Shown here: piece after piece, positions 45,876 to 55,120 of the stretch | Layout: every line of letters starts with the position of its first letter | Position numbering within the stretch: the first letter of the stretch is position 1 | NCBI RefSeq assembly: GCF_900095285.1 | Contig: NZ_LT607734.1 | Span: 1,612,001-1,676,000, forward strand | Reading direction: 5' to 3' | Source of the DNA: Fusobacterium gastrosuis | Lineage (GTDB): Bacteria > Fusobacteriota > Fusobacteriia > Fusobacteriales > Fusobacteriaceae | Length of the DNA stretch: 64,000 bases | Position numbers and translations under genes: made by a program | Notes under the pieces: model-generated | The model's database searches: none | The model's input: the letters and a program-made list of their open reading frames with translations, nothing else | What the model was told of the DNA's origin: nothing

Positions 45876-46418
45876 TTATTCTTCTATGAAACCATAATCT
45901 CCATCTTTTCTTTTATAAACCACTGCCATTTTACCAGTTTCTATATTTGTAAAAGCAAAGAATACTTTATTTAGATTTTCTAATTGTAATATAGCTTCTG
46001 AAACATCCATTGGCTTAATAGGTAAATATACTTTTACTAATTTTTTTTCATCACTTTCAAAATTTTCATCATTAGTTAAAGAATATAATTTTTTTGCAGA
46101 ATCATCTTGAGCTTTTGCTCTGCTATGTTTTTCTTTATGTTTTTTTAGTTGTGGTTCTATTCCATCAATAGCTCTATCTATTGCAACATATAAATCTTGC
46201 TCAGTTGCTCTTGATTTCAAAGTACTTCCACTCAAATAAACTAAAATTTCTGCTACATGAGCATTTCCTGTTTTTAATTTTGCAGCTGATAAAGTTACAT
46301 CCATTTTTATTATTGAATCATTAAACTTTTCAACTTTTAAAACTTTTTCTTCAGCATACTTTTTAATTGAATCAGTTAAAGTAATCTGTCTTCCACGGAT
46401 AAATAATTTCATAAACAT
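45876..46418 (-). CDS. hpf: Ribosome hibernation promoting factor, long form
   Basis: HPf binds the 30S decoding centre in slow growth; the long form also joins two ribosomes into a 100S particle. The 180-residue protein has an N-terminal S30AE domain (about 1-100, KLFIRGRQITLTDSIKKYAE) and a C-terminal dimer domain (about 120-180, VKVYLPIKPMDVSEAILQLE). The ATG at 46418 is preferred because AAAGGA lies five bases before it; a GTG one codon earlier and an ATG two codons later are alternatives. It has its own TATAAT upstream. Confidence 0.93.
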   Translation of the reverse strand: MFMKLFIRGRQITLTDSIKKYAEEKVLKVEKFNDSIIKMDVTLSAAKLKTGNAHVAEILVYLSGSTLKSRATEQDLYVAIDRAIDGIEPQLKKHKEKHSRAKAQDDSAKKLYSLTNDENFESDEKKLVKVYLPIKPMDVSEAILQLENLNKVFFAFTNIETGKMAVVYKRKDGDYGFIEE

Positions 46419-46537
46419 CACTTTCCTTTCATAGCTAAGTATTGCTTAATTCAATTATACTACATTTCCGAAAAATTTTAAAGCCTATTTTCAATATTCA
46501 ACCTTTTAAATTGAATAAAATTCTTTATTTTAATTAT

Positions 46538-48595
46538 TTATACTATTATTTTCAAATTTTTTTCAATATCATAAGCAAGGTAAATATTTTTTATCTCACC
46601 TCTATTTTCCTTTAGATATTTAATACATTCATCTCTAACAAGTTTTATTGTCTTAATATCGTAAATTATATCTATAAATTTTAAATCGCTAAAGCCACTT
46701 TGTCTAAGTCCAAAAATTTCCCCAGAATTTCTAAGTTTTAAATCTTCTTCTGCTATCCTAAATCCATCTTGAGTTTCTTCCATTATAGATAATCTTTGAA
46801 TTGAATTATCGGTTTTAGATTCTGAAACTAAAAAACAATATGATTGCATAGAACCCCGACCAACTCTTCCTCTAAGTTGATGTAATGCAGATAGTCCAAA
46901 TCTTTCAGCATTAAAAATACACATTATTGTGGATGATGGTACATCTATCCCAACTTCAATAACTGTTGTTGCAATTAAAATTTGATATTGTTTATCTTTA
47001 AATTTTAGCATTATTTCATCTTTTTCTTTTGATTTCATTTTTCCATGTATAATAGCAATTTTTTTATTCGGAAATCTTTTTATGACATCTTCATTTAGCT
47101 TTTCAATAGATTTCAATGATATTTTTTCACTTTCCTCAATAAGAGGGGCTACAAAGTATGCTTGACTTCCTGAATCTATTTTTTTCAATATAAAATCGTA
47201 CATTTTTACTAAATCTGCTGAATTATTGATCCATTTAGTCTTTATGGGACTTCTACCAGGGGGTAATTTATCAATTATTGATAAATCTAAATCTCCATAA
47301 ATAGACAATGCTAAAGATCTAGGAATAGGCGTTGCAGACATGACTAATAAATTTCCCAGAAAGCCTTTTTCTCTTAATTTATTTCTTTGATTTACACCGA
47401 ATCTATGTTGTTCATCTATAACAATTAAGCCTAATTTATTAAATATAACATTATCTTCAATCAGAGCATGAGTTCCAATTACTATATCTATTTCTCCTGA
47501 TGCAATTTCCTCTAATATTTTATTTTTCTTTTTTCCTTTTATGCTTGAAGTCAAAATTTCAACTTTTAGCCCTAACTTTTCAAACTTATCCTTTACACCT
47601 ATATAGTGTTGATTGGCCAATATTTCTGTTGGAGCCATCAATGCACCTTGATATCCATTTTCTGCCATATATATAAGCATAACCATAGCAACCATAGTCT
47701 TTCCACTACCAACATCACCTTGTACCAATCTATTCACAATTTTTCCAGCAGCAAGTTCATCATAAATTTCTTTTATAACCTTTTTTTGTGCAGAGGTCAA
47801 TTCAAAACTAAGTGATGCTAAAAAATTCTTTACCAAATTTTTCTTCCCAGATAAATCATATTTCTTATTTGAACTCTCAATTAAAAAACGATTTTTTAGT
47901 ATTCCTAACTCTAGTATCAGCAATTCCTCAATAGCAAATCTTCTTTTTGATTCTTCAATTGTTTTTATAGAACTGGGGAAATGTATTTCTCTTATAGCAT
48001 CTTTCCTATTAAGAATATTGTATTTTTCTATAATACTTATTGGTATATTTTCTTCAATATTTTCTAAAAAACTTTTTATAAATTTTTCAAACAACTTTCT
48101 TAATATATTTTGATTTATGTCCTTACTAGAACTATAAATAGGTAAAATTTCATCTGTTGTAATTTTTTTCTGTGCACTTGTTAATTTATATTCAGGATTA
48201 ATAAATCTAAATATGGAAGTCTTTTTTGCTTGCCCTATAAATATATATTCTTCACCTATTTTTAAACTTTTTTTCAAATAAGGCATTCCAAACCAATAGA
48301 CCTCCATAATTCCTGTTCCATCAGTAATTCTTGCAGTTACTGCAGTTTTGCCGAGTTTTGTTTTAGCAAAAGAAACTGTTAAAATATTTGCTTTTACTAC
48401 TACATATTCTTCCATTCTTAATTCTGCTATTTTTTTTATATTAGTTCTATCATCATAAGCTCTAGGAAAATAATAAAACATATCATAAATTGAATTTATA
48501 CCCAATTTTTTTAAATTATTTAATTGTTTTTCTGTTATAAATTTTATTCCTAATTTTTCTAATGGATAATATAAATATTGATAATTTCCTAACAT
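46538..48595 (-). CDS. recG: ATP-dependent DNA helicase RecG
   Basis: RecG remodels stalled replication forks and Holliday junctions. The 685-residue protein has an N-terminal wedge/OB domain (about 50-150), helicase motifs GDVGSGKTMVAMVML and DEQHRFGV, MSATPIPRSLALS, and the C-terminal motif with QLRGRVGRGSMQSYC and the TRG-type segment. The length is normal. It is located between yebC and hpf. Confidence 0.97.
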   Translation of the reverse strand: MLGNYQYLYYPLEKLGIKFITEKQLNNLKKLGINSIYDMFYYFPRAYDDRTNIKKIAELRMEEYVVVKANILTVSFAKTKLGKTAVTARITDGTGIMEVYWFGMPYLKKSLKIGEEYIFIGQAKKTSIFRFINPEYKLTSAQKKITTDEILPIYSSSKDINQNILRKLFEKFIKSFLENIEENIPISIIEKYNILNRKDAIREIHFPSSIKTIEESKRRFAIEELLILELGILKNRFLIESSNKKYDLSGKKNLVKNFLASLSFELTSAQKKVIKEIYDELAAGKIVNRLVQGDVGSGKTMVAMVMLIYMAENGYQGALMAPTEILANQHYIGVKDKFEKLGLKVEILTSSIKGKKKNKILEEIASGEIDIVIGTHALIEDNVIFNKLGLIVIDEQHRFGVNQRNKLREKGFLGNLLVMSATPIPRSLALSIYGDLDLSIIDKLPPGRSPIKTKWINNSADLVKMYDFILKKIDSGSQAYFVAPLIEESEKISLKSIEKLNEDVIKRFPNKKIAIIHGKMKSKEKDEIMLKFKDKQYQILIATTVIEVGIDVPSSTIMCIFNAERFGLSALHQLRGRVGRGSMQSYCFLVSESKTDNSIQRLSIMEETQDGFRIAEEDLKLRNSGEIFGLRQSGFSDLKFIDIIYDIKTIKLVRDECIKYLKENRGEIKNIYLAYDIEKNLKIIV

Positions 48596-48639
48596 AAAAA
48601 CTCCTTATAAAATTTCTATATATTTATACATATAGAAGA

Positions 48640-48668
48640 AAAGGACTATTAAATATCAATAGTCCTTT
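48640..48668 (-). terminator. Terminator of yebC
   Basis: AAAGGACTATT / AATAGTCCTTT, an 11-pair stem with a seven-base loop, is followed by TTCTTC on the minus strand. It separates yebC from recG. Confidence 0.7.
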
Positions 48669-48674
48669 ATATTA

Positions 48675-49424
48675 TTAATCTAATTGCTCTAAAATGTCAT
48701 CTGCTATATCAAAGTTAGAATATACGTCTTGAGAATCATCTAAATCTTCTAAAGCATCAAATAATTTCATAACAGCTTTAGCAGTTTCAACATCAGTTAT
48801 TTGAACTTTATTTTCTGGTATCATATCAAGTTCTGCTTCCTCATAAGAATAACCAGCAGTTTTTAAATTTTCTAAAACTTCCTGAAATTGTGTATAATCA
48901 GTTATGACATCAAAGTAACCATCAGCTTCGATTACATCTTCAGCACCTGCCTCCAATGCTGCCATCATAACTTCATCAGCATCAAGTCCTTCAGCTTTCA
49001 GTGAAATTACTCCTTTTCTTTTAAACATCCATGATACTGCTCCATCTGCTCCAAGATTCCCACCATTACGAGAGAAAGCAACTCTCATTTCAGAAGCAGC
49101 TCTATTTTTATTATCAGTCACAACATCAACTATAAAAGCTGTTCCAGCAGGTCCATATCCTTCATATCTCATTTCTATGAACTCTACTCCTTCTAATTCC
49201 CCTGTTCCTTTTTTTATTGCTCTTTCCAAAATATCTTTCGGCATATTTCCTGCCTTTGCTTTTTCAATAGCAAGTCTAAGTCTTGGGTTAAAAGATGGAT
49301 CCCCTCCACCCTCTTTAGCAGCAATAGTTAATTCTCTACCAAATTTTGTAAATAACTTAGCCCTTTTTTTATCTTGAGCTCCTTTTCTATGTTGTATATT
49401 CGCCCATTTACTATGTCCAGCCAC
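48675..49424 (-). CDS. yebC: YebC/PmpR family protein
   Basis: The 249-residue protein starts with MAGHSKWANIQHRKGAQD, the family hallmark, then AAKEGGGDPSFNPRLRLAIEKA. The family has long been called transcriptional regulators; recent work on some members points to relief of ribosome stalling at proline-rich sites. Which applies here is not known. The ribosome site is AAGGAGG. A TTTACT-17-TAAAAT promoter lies upstream. Confidence 0.93.
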   Translation of the reverse strand: MAGHSKWANIQHRKGAQDKKRAKLFTKFGRELTIAAKEGGGDPSFNPRLRLAIEKAKAGNMPKDILERAIKKGTGELEGVEFIEMRYEGYGPAGTAFIVDVVTDNKNRAASEMRVAFSRNGGNLGADGAVSWMFKRKGVISLKAEGLDADEVMMAALEAGAEDVIEADGYFDVITDYTQFQEVLENLKTAGYSYEEAELDMIPENKVQITDVETAKAVMKLFDALEDLDDSQDVYSNFDIADDILEQLD

Positions 49425-49535
49425 AAAAATCCTCCTTAAATTTAAAATTTCATTTTAATTTTAACATAGAAATTAATTCAAGTAAATAAAAAACTGGTAT
49501 AAAAGATTTCTCATTAAATCATATGAACAAATTTA

Positions 49536-49564
49536 TTGATTTTTTAAGTTTATTAATATAAGAT
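49536..49564 (+). promoter_or_regulatory. Promoter of ctlX
   Basis: TTGATT, 17 bases, TAAGAT, about 50 bases before the ctlX start. Confidence 0.45.
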
Positions 49565-49616
49565 ATGTGTGAAAAAATAATTGAATTTATTATTTAATTA
49601 AAAATTAGGAGGAAAA

Positions 49617-50537
49617 ATGGAGAGATATAAAACAAATAAAGTTTTAATGGTAAGACCTGTTGCCTTTGGTTTTAATGAAGAAACTGCTGTGAATAATCAC
49701 TATCAGAAAAAAGGAAATTTAAGTAACTATGAAATTCAAGAAAAAGCTCTTTTTGAATTTGATGAAATGGTTAGTAAGTTAAAAAATATAGGAATAGATG
49801 TAAAAATTTTACAGGACACTAAAACTCCACATACTCCTGACAGTATATTTCCAAATAATTGGTTTTCTACACATTCTGATAACACTGTTATTCTATACCC
49901 AATGTTTGCTAAAAACAGAAGATTGGAAAGAAGAGAGGATCTATACGATATTTTTGAAAATATAAATGAAATAAAAACTTTAGATTATTCTCAATTAGAA
50001 AATGAAGATGTATTTCTTGAAGGGACTGGTTCTTTAGTCTTAGATAGGAAGAATAAAAAGGCTTATTGCTCTTTATCTGAAAGAGCAGATGAAAGGCTTT
50101 TAAATGTTTTTTGTGATGATATGGGATATAAAAAAATTGATTTTCGTTCTTACCAAACAGTCGATACAAAGAGAAAATTGATATATCATACTAATGTTAT
50201 GATGAGCATTGCGGAAAATTATGCTATTCTTTGTGCTGATGCTATCGATAACAAAGAAGAAAGACAAAAAGTTATAGATGAATTGAAAGCAAATAAAAAA
50301 GAAATTGTATATATCAGTGAAGAACAAGTTGAAAATTTTTTAGGTAATGCAATTGAATTAAAAAATAAGGATGGTATAAGTATCCTTATCATGTCATCAA
50401 CAGCTTATAATATATTAACTGAAAAGCAAAAAAATATAATTGAAAAATATTCTGTTATCTTACCAGTAGATGTAAAAACTATTGAAAAATATGGTGGTGG
50501 TTCTGCAAGATGTATGATAGCTGAACTATTCATATAA
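49617..50537 (+). CDS. ctlX: CtlX family amidinotransferase-fold hydrolase (citrulline/arginine related)
   Basis: The 306-residue protein has the pentein fold of arginine deiminases and amidinotransferases: PDSIFPNNWFSTH (about 78-90), EGTGSLVLDR with the acidic residue, YHTNVMMSI with the His, and GGGSARCMIAELF at the C-terminus with the catalytic Cys. The CtlX group is named for citrulline utilisation, but the reaction of most members is unproven. AGGAGG precedes the start. The gene stands alone, 70 bases upstream of a TPP riboswitch that belongs to the next operon. Confidence 0.85.
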   Translation: MERYKTNKVLMVRPVAFGFNEETAVNNHYQKKGNLSNYEIQEKALFEFDEMVSKLKNIGIDVKILQDTKTPHTPDSIFPNNWFSTHSDNTVILYPMFAKNRRLERREDLYDIFENINEIKTLDYSQLENEDVFLEGTGSLVLDRKNKKAYCSLSERADERLLNVFCDDMGYKKIDFRSYQTVDTKRKLIYHTNVMMSIAENYAILCADAIDNKEERQKVIDELKANKKEIVYISEEQVENFLGNAIELKNKDGISILIMSSTAYNILTEKQKNIIEKYSVILPVDVKTIEKYGGGSARCMIAELFI

Positions 50538-50604
50538 AATTATAAAACTTGACTTTTTTTTCTAATAAATTTATAATCAAAATTGAAAATTAAATAATTT
50601 ATTT

Positions 50605-50689
50605 TGTACTGGGGAGCTTTAGCTGAGATTAGAGTTTAACTCTTAAACCCATAATAACCTGTTTAGATAATGCTAACGAAGGGAGTACC
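50605..50689 (+). ncRNA. TPP riboswitch (THI element)
   Basis: The core elements are in order: GGGG at 50611, CTGAGA (50623-50628), ACCC near 50647, ACCTG, then TAATGCTAACG and AAGGGA. The P1 helix is closed by GTACT (50606-50610) and AGTAC (50684-50688). A terminator hairpin follows at 50706. The 301-base gap between ctlX and thiX holds this leader. High thiamine pyrophosphate should shut off the operon. Confidence 0.95.
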
Positions 50690-50705
50690 ATTTTTTTAAA
50701 TATAG

Positions 50706-50735
50706 TCCTCCTTTTAGGGGGATTTTTATTTTCTT
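50706..50735 (+). terminator. Riboswitch-controlled terminator
   Basis: TCCTCC / GGGGGA with a TTTTA loop is followed by TTTTTATTTTC. It lies just after the TPP aptamer. TCCTCC could also pair with the AGGGAG at the aptamer's 3' end, which suggests a switch between the two forms. Confidence 0.75.
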
Positions 50736-50785
50736 GAAAATTAAACAAACACTTAATCTTTAATTTAATACTGATATTGCAACTT

Positions 50786-50801
50786 ACCTGAAATAACAGG
50801 T
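50786..50801 (+). other. Small hairpin in the thiXYZ leader
   Basis: ACCTG / CAGGT with loop AAATAA lies between the terminator and the thiX ribosome site. It repeats the riboswitch's ACCTG element. Its role is unknown. Confidence 0.3.
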
Positions 50802-50838
50802 TCATTTTAATTTATTAAAAATCTAAAGGATGAAAAAA

Positions 50839-51591
50839 ATGCAAAAAATAAAGAAACTTTTTTACAAATATACAAGTTTTATAAGTATCTTTTCTGTTTT
50901 AACGATTTGGCAATTAGCTGGATATTTTTCACTGCTTCCAAAATTTATATTTCCAACACCTCTGGCTATTATTAAAGCATTTATAAGGGAATTTGATTTA
51001 CTCTTATTTCATAGTAAAATCACCTTGCTAGAAACTGCCATTGGACTTGGACTTGGAATTCTAGTTGCAACTATACTCGCTATCCTGATGGATAAGTATA
51101 AATTGGTATATAAAATTATTTATCCCCTACTTATACTTACACAAACAGTCCCAACTATTGCAATAGCTCCTATACTTATATTATGGTTGGGCTATGATAT
51201 GACACCAAAAATAGTTTTAATAGTCATTACTACTACTTTTCCAATAATTATAAGCATATTAGATGGTTTTAAACATTGTGATATAGACCAAATCCAATTA
51301 CTAAAACTTATGAATGCAACTGATTTTCAAATTTTGAAACATTTAAAATTTCCAACATCATTAGGATATTTTTTTGCCGGATTAAGAGTTAGTGTATCTT
51401 ATGCTTTTATAACTGCTGTTGTTGCTGAATGGTTAGGTGGTTTTGAAGGCTTGGGAGTATTTATGACCAGAGTAAAAAAAGCTTTTGAATATGATTCGAT
51501 GTTTGCAGTTATTTTTTTAATTTCAATAATTAGCTTATTAAATATTGAAATTGTAAAGCTAATAGAAAAAAAGGTATTGAAGTGGAAGTAA
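50839..51591 (+). CDS. thiX: Thiamine-precursor ABC transporter permease ThiX
   Basis: This 250-residue permease has about six membrane helices and a binding-protein-dependent transport domain with the EAA-type loop (LLKLMNATDFQILKHLKFPT). With ThiY and ThiZ it imports a thiamine precursor, probably the hydroxymethylpyrimidine or formylaminopyrimidine form. The TPP riboswitch upstream supports this. The ATG at 50839 is chosen since AAAGGA lies seven bases before it; the ATG at 50830 touches that site. Confidence 0.88.
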   Translation: MQKIKKLFYKYTSFISIFSVLTIWQLAGYFSLLPKFIFPTPLAIIKAFIREFDLLLFHSKITLLETAIGLGLGILVATILAILMDKYKLVYKIIYPLLILTQTVPTIAIAPILILWLGYDMTPKIVLIVITTTFPIIISILDGFKHCDIDQIQLLKLMNATDFQILKHLKFPTSLGYFFAGLRVSVSYAFITAVVAEWLGGFEGLGVFMTRVKKAFEYDSMFAVIFLISIISLLNIEIVKLIEKKVLKWK

Positions 51592-51639
51592 AAAACTTAT
51601 ATTTAAACTATAATTTAAAATTTTTAGGAGGATTTGAAA

Positions 51640-52635
51640 ATGAAAAAAATTAGGGTTTTGCTTGTTTTTATGATTTTATTTTTAGTTGCTTGTGGTTCAA
51701 AAGAAAAAAAAGAAGCATCACAAGCTACTGAATTAAAAAAAGTTGATTTTTTATTAGATTGGGTTCCTAATACTAATCATACTGGACTTTTTGTTGCTAA
51801 AGAAAAAGGATATTTTGCTGAAGAAGGAATAGATCTTGATATAAAACAACCTGCTAATGAAAGTACATCTGCTCTTGTTATTAATAACAAAGCTCCAATG
51901 GGAATCTATTTCCAAGATTACTTAGCTACAAAACTAGCAAAAGGAGCTGAAATCACAGCTGTAGCTGCCATTATTGAAAATAATACTTCTGGAATTATAT
52001 CAAATAAAAAATTTAATGCAGAAAACCCAAAGGACTTGGAAAATTTAAAATATGGTACATGGGATGATCCTATTGAACTTGCCATGTTAAAATTTATAGT
52101 TGAAAATCAAGGTGGAGATTTTTCTAAAATAGTAAAAATTCCTAATGGAGATGATAATTCTATAACAAGTATATCAAATGGTGTATTTGATTCTGCTTCT
52201 GTTTACTATGCTTGGGATAAAATTATGGCTGATAGTTTAAAAATTGATACTAACTTTTTCTATTATAGAGATTACGCAACTGAGTTAAATTTCTATTCAC
52301 CTATAATAATAGCAAATAACGAATACTTAAAATCAAATGCAGATGAAGCAAAAAAAATACTTAAAGCAATAAAAAAAGGGTATCAATTTGCAATTGATAA
52401 TCCTGAAGAAGCTGCTGAAATTTTAATAAAATATGCTCCTGAATTAGAAAATAAGAAAGAATTTATAATTAATTCTCAAAAATACCTTTCAACACAATAT
52501 GCCAGTGATAAAGAAAAATGGGGATATATAGACGCTAATCGTTGGAATGGATTTTATAATTGGTTAAATGAAAATAATTTATTAAAAAATCCTATTCCAG
52601 AAAATACTGGATTTTCTAATGATTATTTAGATTAA
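51640..52635 (+). CDS. thiY: Thiamine-precursor binding lipoprotein ThiY (NMT1/THI5-like)
   Basis: The 331-residue protein has a lipoprotein signal ending in LVAC (Cys about residue 18). The NMT1/THI5 fold then follows: VDFLLDWVPNTNHTGLFVAK, KEKGYFAEEGIDL, LKYGTWDDPIELAML. It captures a pyrimidine precursor of thiamine and delivers it to ThiX. AGGAGG lies eight bases before the ATG at 51640; a TTG two codons earlier is less likely. It is in the riboswitch operon with thiX and thiZ. Confidence 0.88.
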   Translation: MKKIRVLLVFMILFLVACGSKEKKEASQATELKKVDFLLDWVPNTNHTGLFVAKEKGYFAEEGIDLDIKQPANESTSALVINNKAPMGIYFQDYLATKLAKGAEITAVAAIIENNTSGIISNKKFNAENPKDLENLKYGTWDDPIELAMLKFIVENQGGDFSKIVKIPNGDDNSITSISNGVFDSASVYYAWDKIMADSLKIDTNFFYYRDYATELNFYSPIIIANNEYLKSNADEAKKILKAIKKGYQFAIDNPEEAAEILIKYAPELENKKEFIINSQKYLSTQYASDKEKWGYIDANRWNGFYNWLNENNLLKNPIPENTGFSNDYLD

Positions 52636-52655
52636 AGAAATGGATTTGATAGTAA

Positions 52656-53372
52656 ATGATAGAAATAAGAAATCTAGATTATTCATTTGGAAATACAAAA
52701 ATTTTAAAAAATATTAATATTTCTGTAAATAAAAATGAAGTGGTTAGTATAATAGGGAGTAGTGGTGTAGGGAAGACAACTCTCTTTAATTTAATAGCTG
52801 GTATTTTGGATTTACAAAATGGCAGTATTGAGATTTATAATTCTAAAGATTATAAAAATAAGGTTGCTTATATGCTTCAAAAAGATTTATTATTTGAACA
52901 TAAAACCATACTGGATAATATCATTCTCCCACTTATAATTAATAAAGTCCAAAAAAAAGAAGCGATTTTGGAAGCCGAGAAAATATTGAAAATTTTTAAT
53001 TTATTTGAATACAAAGATATGTATCCTAAAGAGTTAAGCGGTGGAATGAGGCAAAGAATTGCACTTATAAGAACTTATATGTTTAAACGAGATATTTTTT
53101 TACTAGATGAAGCCTTTTCAGCTTTAGATGCAATTACAAAGCGAGAACTTCATAAGTGGTATTTAAAATTAGTAAAAGATTTTGATTTAACAACTATACT
53201 TATAACTCATGATGTAGAAGAAGCTGTTTTATTAAGTAATAAAATTTATATCCTTGCTAATAGACCCGGGGAAATTGTAAAGGAAATAAAAATTGATTTA
53301 AACATAAATGAAGATATTGAATACCAAAGATTAAAATACAAAAAAGAAATTATTGAAATTATGAAAATTTAA
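52656..53372 (+). CDS. thiZ: Thiamine-precursor ABC transporter ATPase ThiZ
   Basis: The 238-residue ABC ATPase has Walker A GSSGVGKTT, signature LSGGMRQRIAL, Walker B IFLLDEAFSALD and the switch His in LITHDVEEA. It resembles the nitrate/sulfonate/taurine type ATPases that pair with NMT1-like binding proteins. It closes the thiXYZ operon; the next promoter starts two bases after its stop. Confidence 0.9.
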   Translation: MIEIRNLDYSFGNTKILKNINISVNKNEVVSIIGSSGVGKTTLFNLIAGILDLQNGSIEIYNSKDYKNKVAYMLQKDLLFEHKTILDNIILPLIINKVQKKEAILEAEKILKIFNLFEYKDMYPKELSGGMRQRIALIRTYMFKRDIFLLDEAFSALDAITKRELHKWYLKLVKDFDLTTILITHDVEEAVLLSNKIYILANRPGEIVKEIKIDLNINEDIEYQRLKYKKEIIEIMKI

Positions 53373-53374
53373 TC

Positions 53375-53403
53375 TTGACATTTTTATTTTATAATAATAT
53401 AAT
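53375..53403 (+). promoter_or_regulatory. Consensus promoter of the amino-acid transporter operon
   Basis: TTGACA, 17 bases, TATAAT: both hexamers and the spacing match the sigma-70 consensus. Transcription would begin near 53410 and run through the leader peptide. Confidence 0.85.
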
Positions 53404-53444
53404 TACATAAAATTTATTTGAAAGAAAATATTTTAGGAGGAGTC

Positions 53445-53510
53445 ATGCTAAGGAGATTTAGGGTAAGGAACAATATAAATAATTTAATAGCCTTATCTAT
53501 TTTATATTAG
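53445..53510 (+). CDS. Arg-rich leader peptide (putative attenuator peptide)
   Basis: The 21-residue open frame MLRRFRVRNNINNLIALSILY has a perfect AGGAGG site four bases before its ATG. Arg stands at positions 3, 4, 6 and 8, coded AGG, AGA, AGG, AGG; AGG is otherwise uncommon in this window. It lies between a consensus promoter and a terminator in front of an amino-acid ABC transporter. The bases 53502-53511 (end of the frame and its stop) can pair over 10 positions with 53582-53591, which cover the terminator loop. This is the layout of ribosome-mediated attenuation: stalling at Arg codons would free this segment and disturb the terminator. The mechanism is inferred. Confidence 0.7.
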   Translation: MLRRFRVRNNINNLIALSILY

Positions 53511-53571
53511 CTGATTTTATTTGGATATTTATTTTTAATATATTTATATATTGAATAAAATAAAAAAATTT

Positions 53572-53606
53572 AACACAGATTGCTAGTATAATCTGTGTTT
53601 TTATTT
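53572..53606 (+). terminator. Attenuator terminator in the transporter leader
   Basis: AACACAGATT / AATCTGTGTT forms a ten-pair stem with loop GCTAGTAT and is followed by TTTTATTTT. It lies upstream of the first structural gene, so it must be regulated or leaky. Confidence 0.85.
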
Positions 53607-53646
53607 TGAAAATTTTTAAAAATAAAAATTTTAAGGAGTATAAAGG

Positions 53647-54357
53647 ATGGAATATTTAGGAATTTTAAAAGATATATTTATAACTGATGATAGATATATG
53701 TATATCGTAGACGGTTTAATTTTTTCAGTTGGAATAACAATTCTTTCTGCAATAATCGGTGTAGTTTTAGGGATAATTCTTGCTATAATGAAACTATCTC
53801 ACTGGTATCCATTAAAAAATATAAAAGGCTTTGAAACATTTAACCCTTTGTCAAAAATATCATATATATATATTGATATAGTTAGAGGGACACCAGCAGT
53901 AGTTCAACTTATGATACTTGCCAATTTAGTTTTTGTTGGAGTCTTAAGAGATACTCCTATTATGATTATTGGTGGTATAGCATTTGGTCTTAACTCAGGA
54001 GCTTATGTTGCTGAAATCATAAGAGCTGGTATAGAAGGTCTTGATAAAGGGCAAATGGAAGCTGGAAGAGCGTTGGGATTAAGTTATCCTCAAACTATGA
54101 AAGAAATCATTATTCCTCAAGCAATAAAAAATATTTTACCAGCACTTGTGAGTGAATTCATAACTTTATTAAAAGAAACTTCAATAATAGGATTTATAGG
54201 TGGAATAGATTTATTGAGATCTGCAAATATAATAACAAGCCAAACATATAGAGGTGTTGAGCCTTTACTAGCAGTTGGATTAATTTACTTAATCTTAACT
54301 ACAATATTTACAGCCTTTATGAGAAAAATTGAAAAGGGGTTGAAGACAAGTGATTAA
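53647..54357 (+). CDS. Polar amino-acid ABC transporter permease
   Basis: The 236-residue permease has about five membrane helices. The HisM/GltK family features are present: [20 protein letters not shown] and the EAA loop [20 protein letters not shown]. It forms the channel of an importer for a polar amino acid; the Arg-rich leader upstream suggests arginine or another basic amino acid. The gene overlaps the ATPase gene by eight bases. Confidence 0.9.
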   Translation: MEYLGILKDIFITDDRYMYIVDGLIFSVGITILSAIIGVVLGIILAIMKLSHWYPLKNIKGFETFNPLSKISYIYIDIVRGTPAVVQLMILANLVFVGVLRDTPIMIIGGIAFGLNSGAYVAEIIRAGIEGLDKGQMEAGRALGLSYPQTMKEIIIPQAIKNILPALVSEFITLLKETSIIGFIGGIDLLRSANIITSQTYRGVEPLLAVGLIYLILTTIFTAFMRKIEKGLKTSD

Positions 54358-55078
54358 TATACAAAACTTATATAAAAACTTTGGTGATTTGGAAGTACTT
54401 AAGAATATTTCTACTACAATAAATAAAGGAGAAATAATTTCTATTATAGGACCTTCCGGTAGTGGAAAGTCTACTTTTTTAAGATGTATAAATAAATTAG
54501 AAGAACCTACAAACGGACATATATTTATTGATGGTATGGATTTAATGGATAAAAAAACTGATATCAATAAAATTAGAGAGAGAGTTGGGATGGTATTCCA
54601 ACATTTCAATCTTTTTCCACATAAGACAGTTTTAGAAAATTTGACTTTATCTCCAACAATAGTAAAAAATGAAAATAAAATAGAGGCTGAGAAATACGCC
54701 CTTTATCTTTTAGAAAAAGTTGGATTGGTTGACAAAGCAAATTCCTATCCTGCTCAACTTTCAGGAGGTCAAAAACAAAGAATTGCAATAGCCAGAGCTC
54801 TAGCAATGAAACCAGAAGTAATATTATTTGATGAGCCTACCTCTGCTCTTGACCCTGAAATGATAAAAGAAGTTTTAGATGTCATGAGGGAACTTGCAAA
54901 AGAAGGTATGACAATGATAATAGTTACTCATGAAATGGGATTTGCAAAAAATGTAGGAAACAGAGTCTTATTTATGGACAAAGGAGAAATAGTTGAAGAT
55001 TCATCTCCAAAAGAATTTTTTGAAAACCCAAAAAATGAAAGAGTAAAAGACTTTTTAAATAAGGTACTAAACAAATAA
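54350..55078 (+). CDS. Polar amino-acid ABC transporter ATPase
   Basis: The 242-residue GlnQ/HisP type ATPase has Walker [27 protein letters not shown], Walker [13 protein letters not shown] and the His switch VTHEMGFA. It starts with GTG at 54350 inside the end of the permease gene, with GGGG about 10 bases before it. It energises the permease encoded upstream. Confidence 0.92.
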   Translation: MINIQNLYKNFGDLEVLKNISTTINKGEIISIIGPSGSGKSTFLRCINKLEEPTNGHIFIDGMDLMDKKTDINKIRERVGMVFQHFNLFPHKTVLENLTLSPTIVKNENKIEAEKYALYLLEKVGLVDKANSYPAQLSGGQKQRIAIARALAMKPEVILFDEPTSALDPEMIKEVLDVMRELAKEGMTMIIVTHEMGFAKNVGNRVLFMDKGEIVEDSSPKEFFENPKNERVKDFLNKVLNK

Positions 55079-55120
55079 AACAAATTATATAAAAATAAAA
55101 TTATTAATGGAGGAAACACT

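Noticed and set aside
53404-53640. T-box leader
   Set aside because: The region is short and has no T-box sequence or specifier stem; the open frame with ribosome site explains it better.
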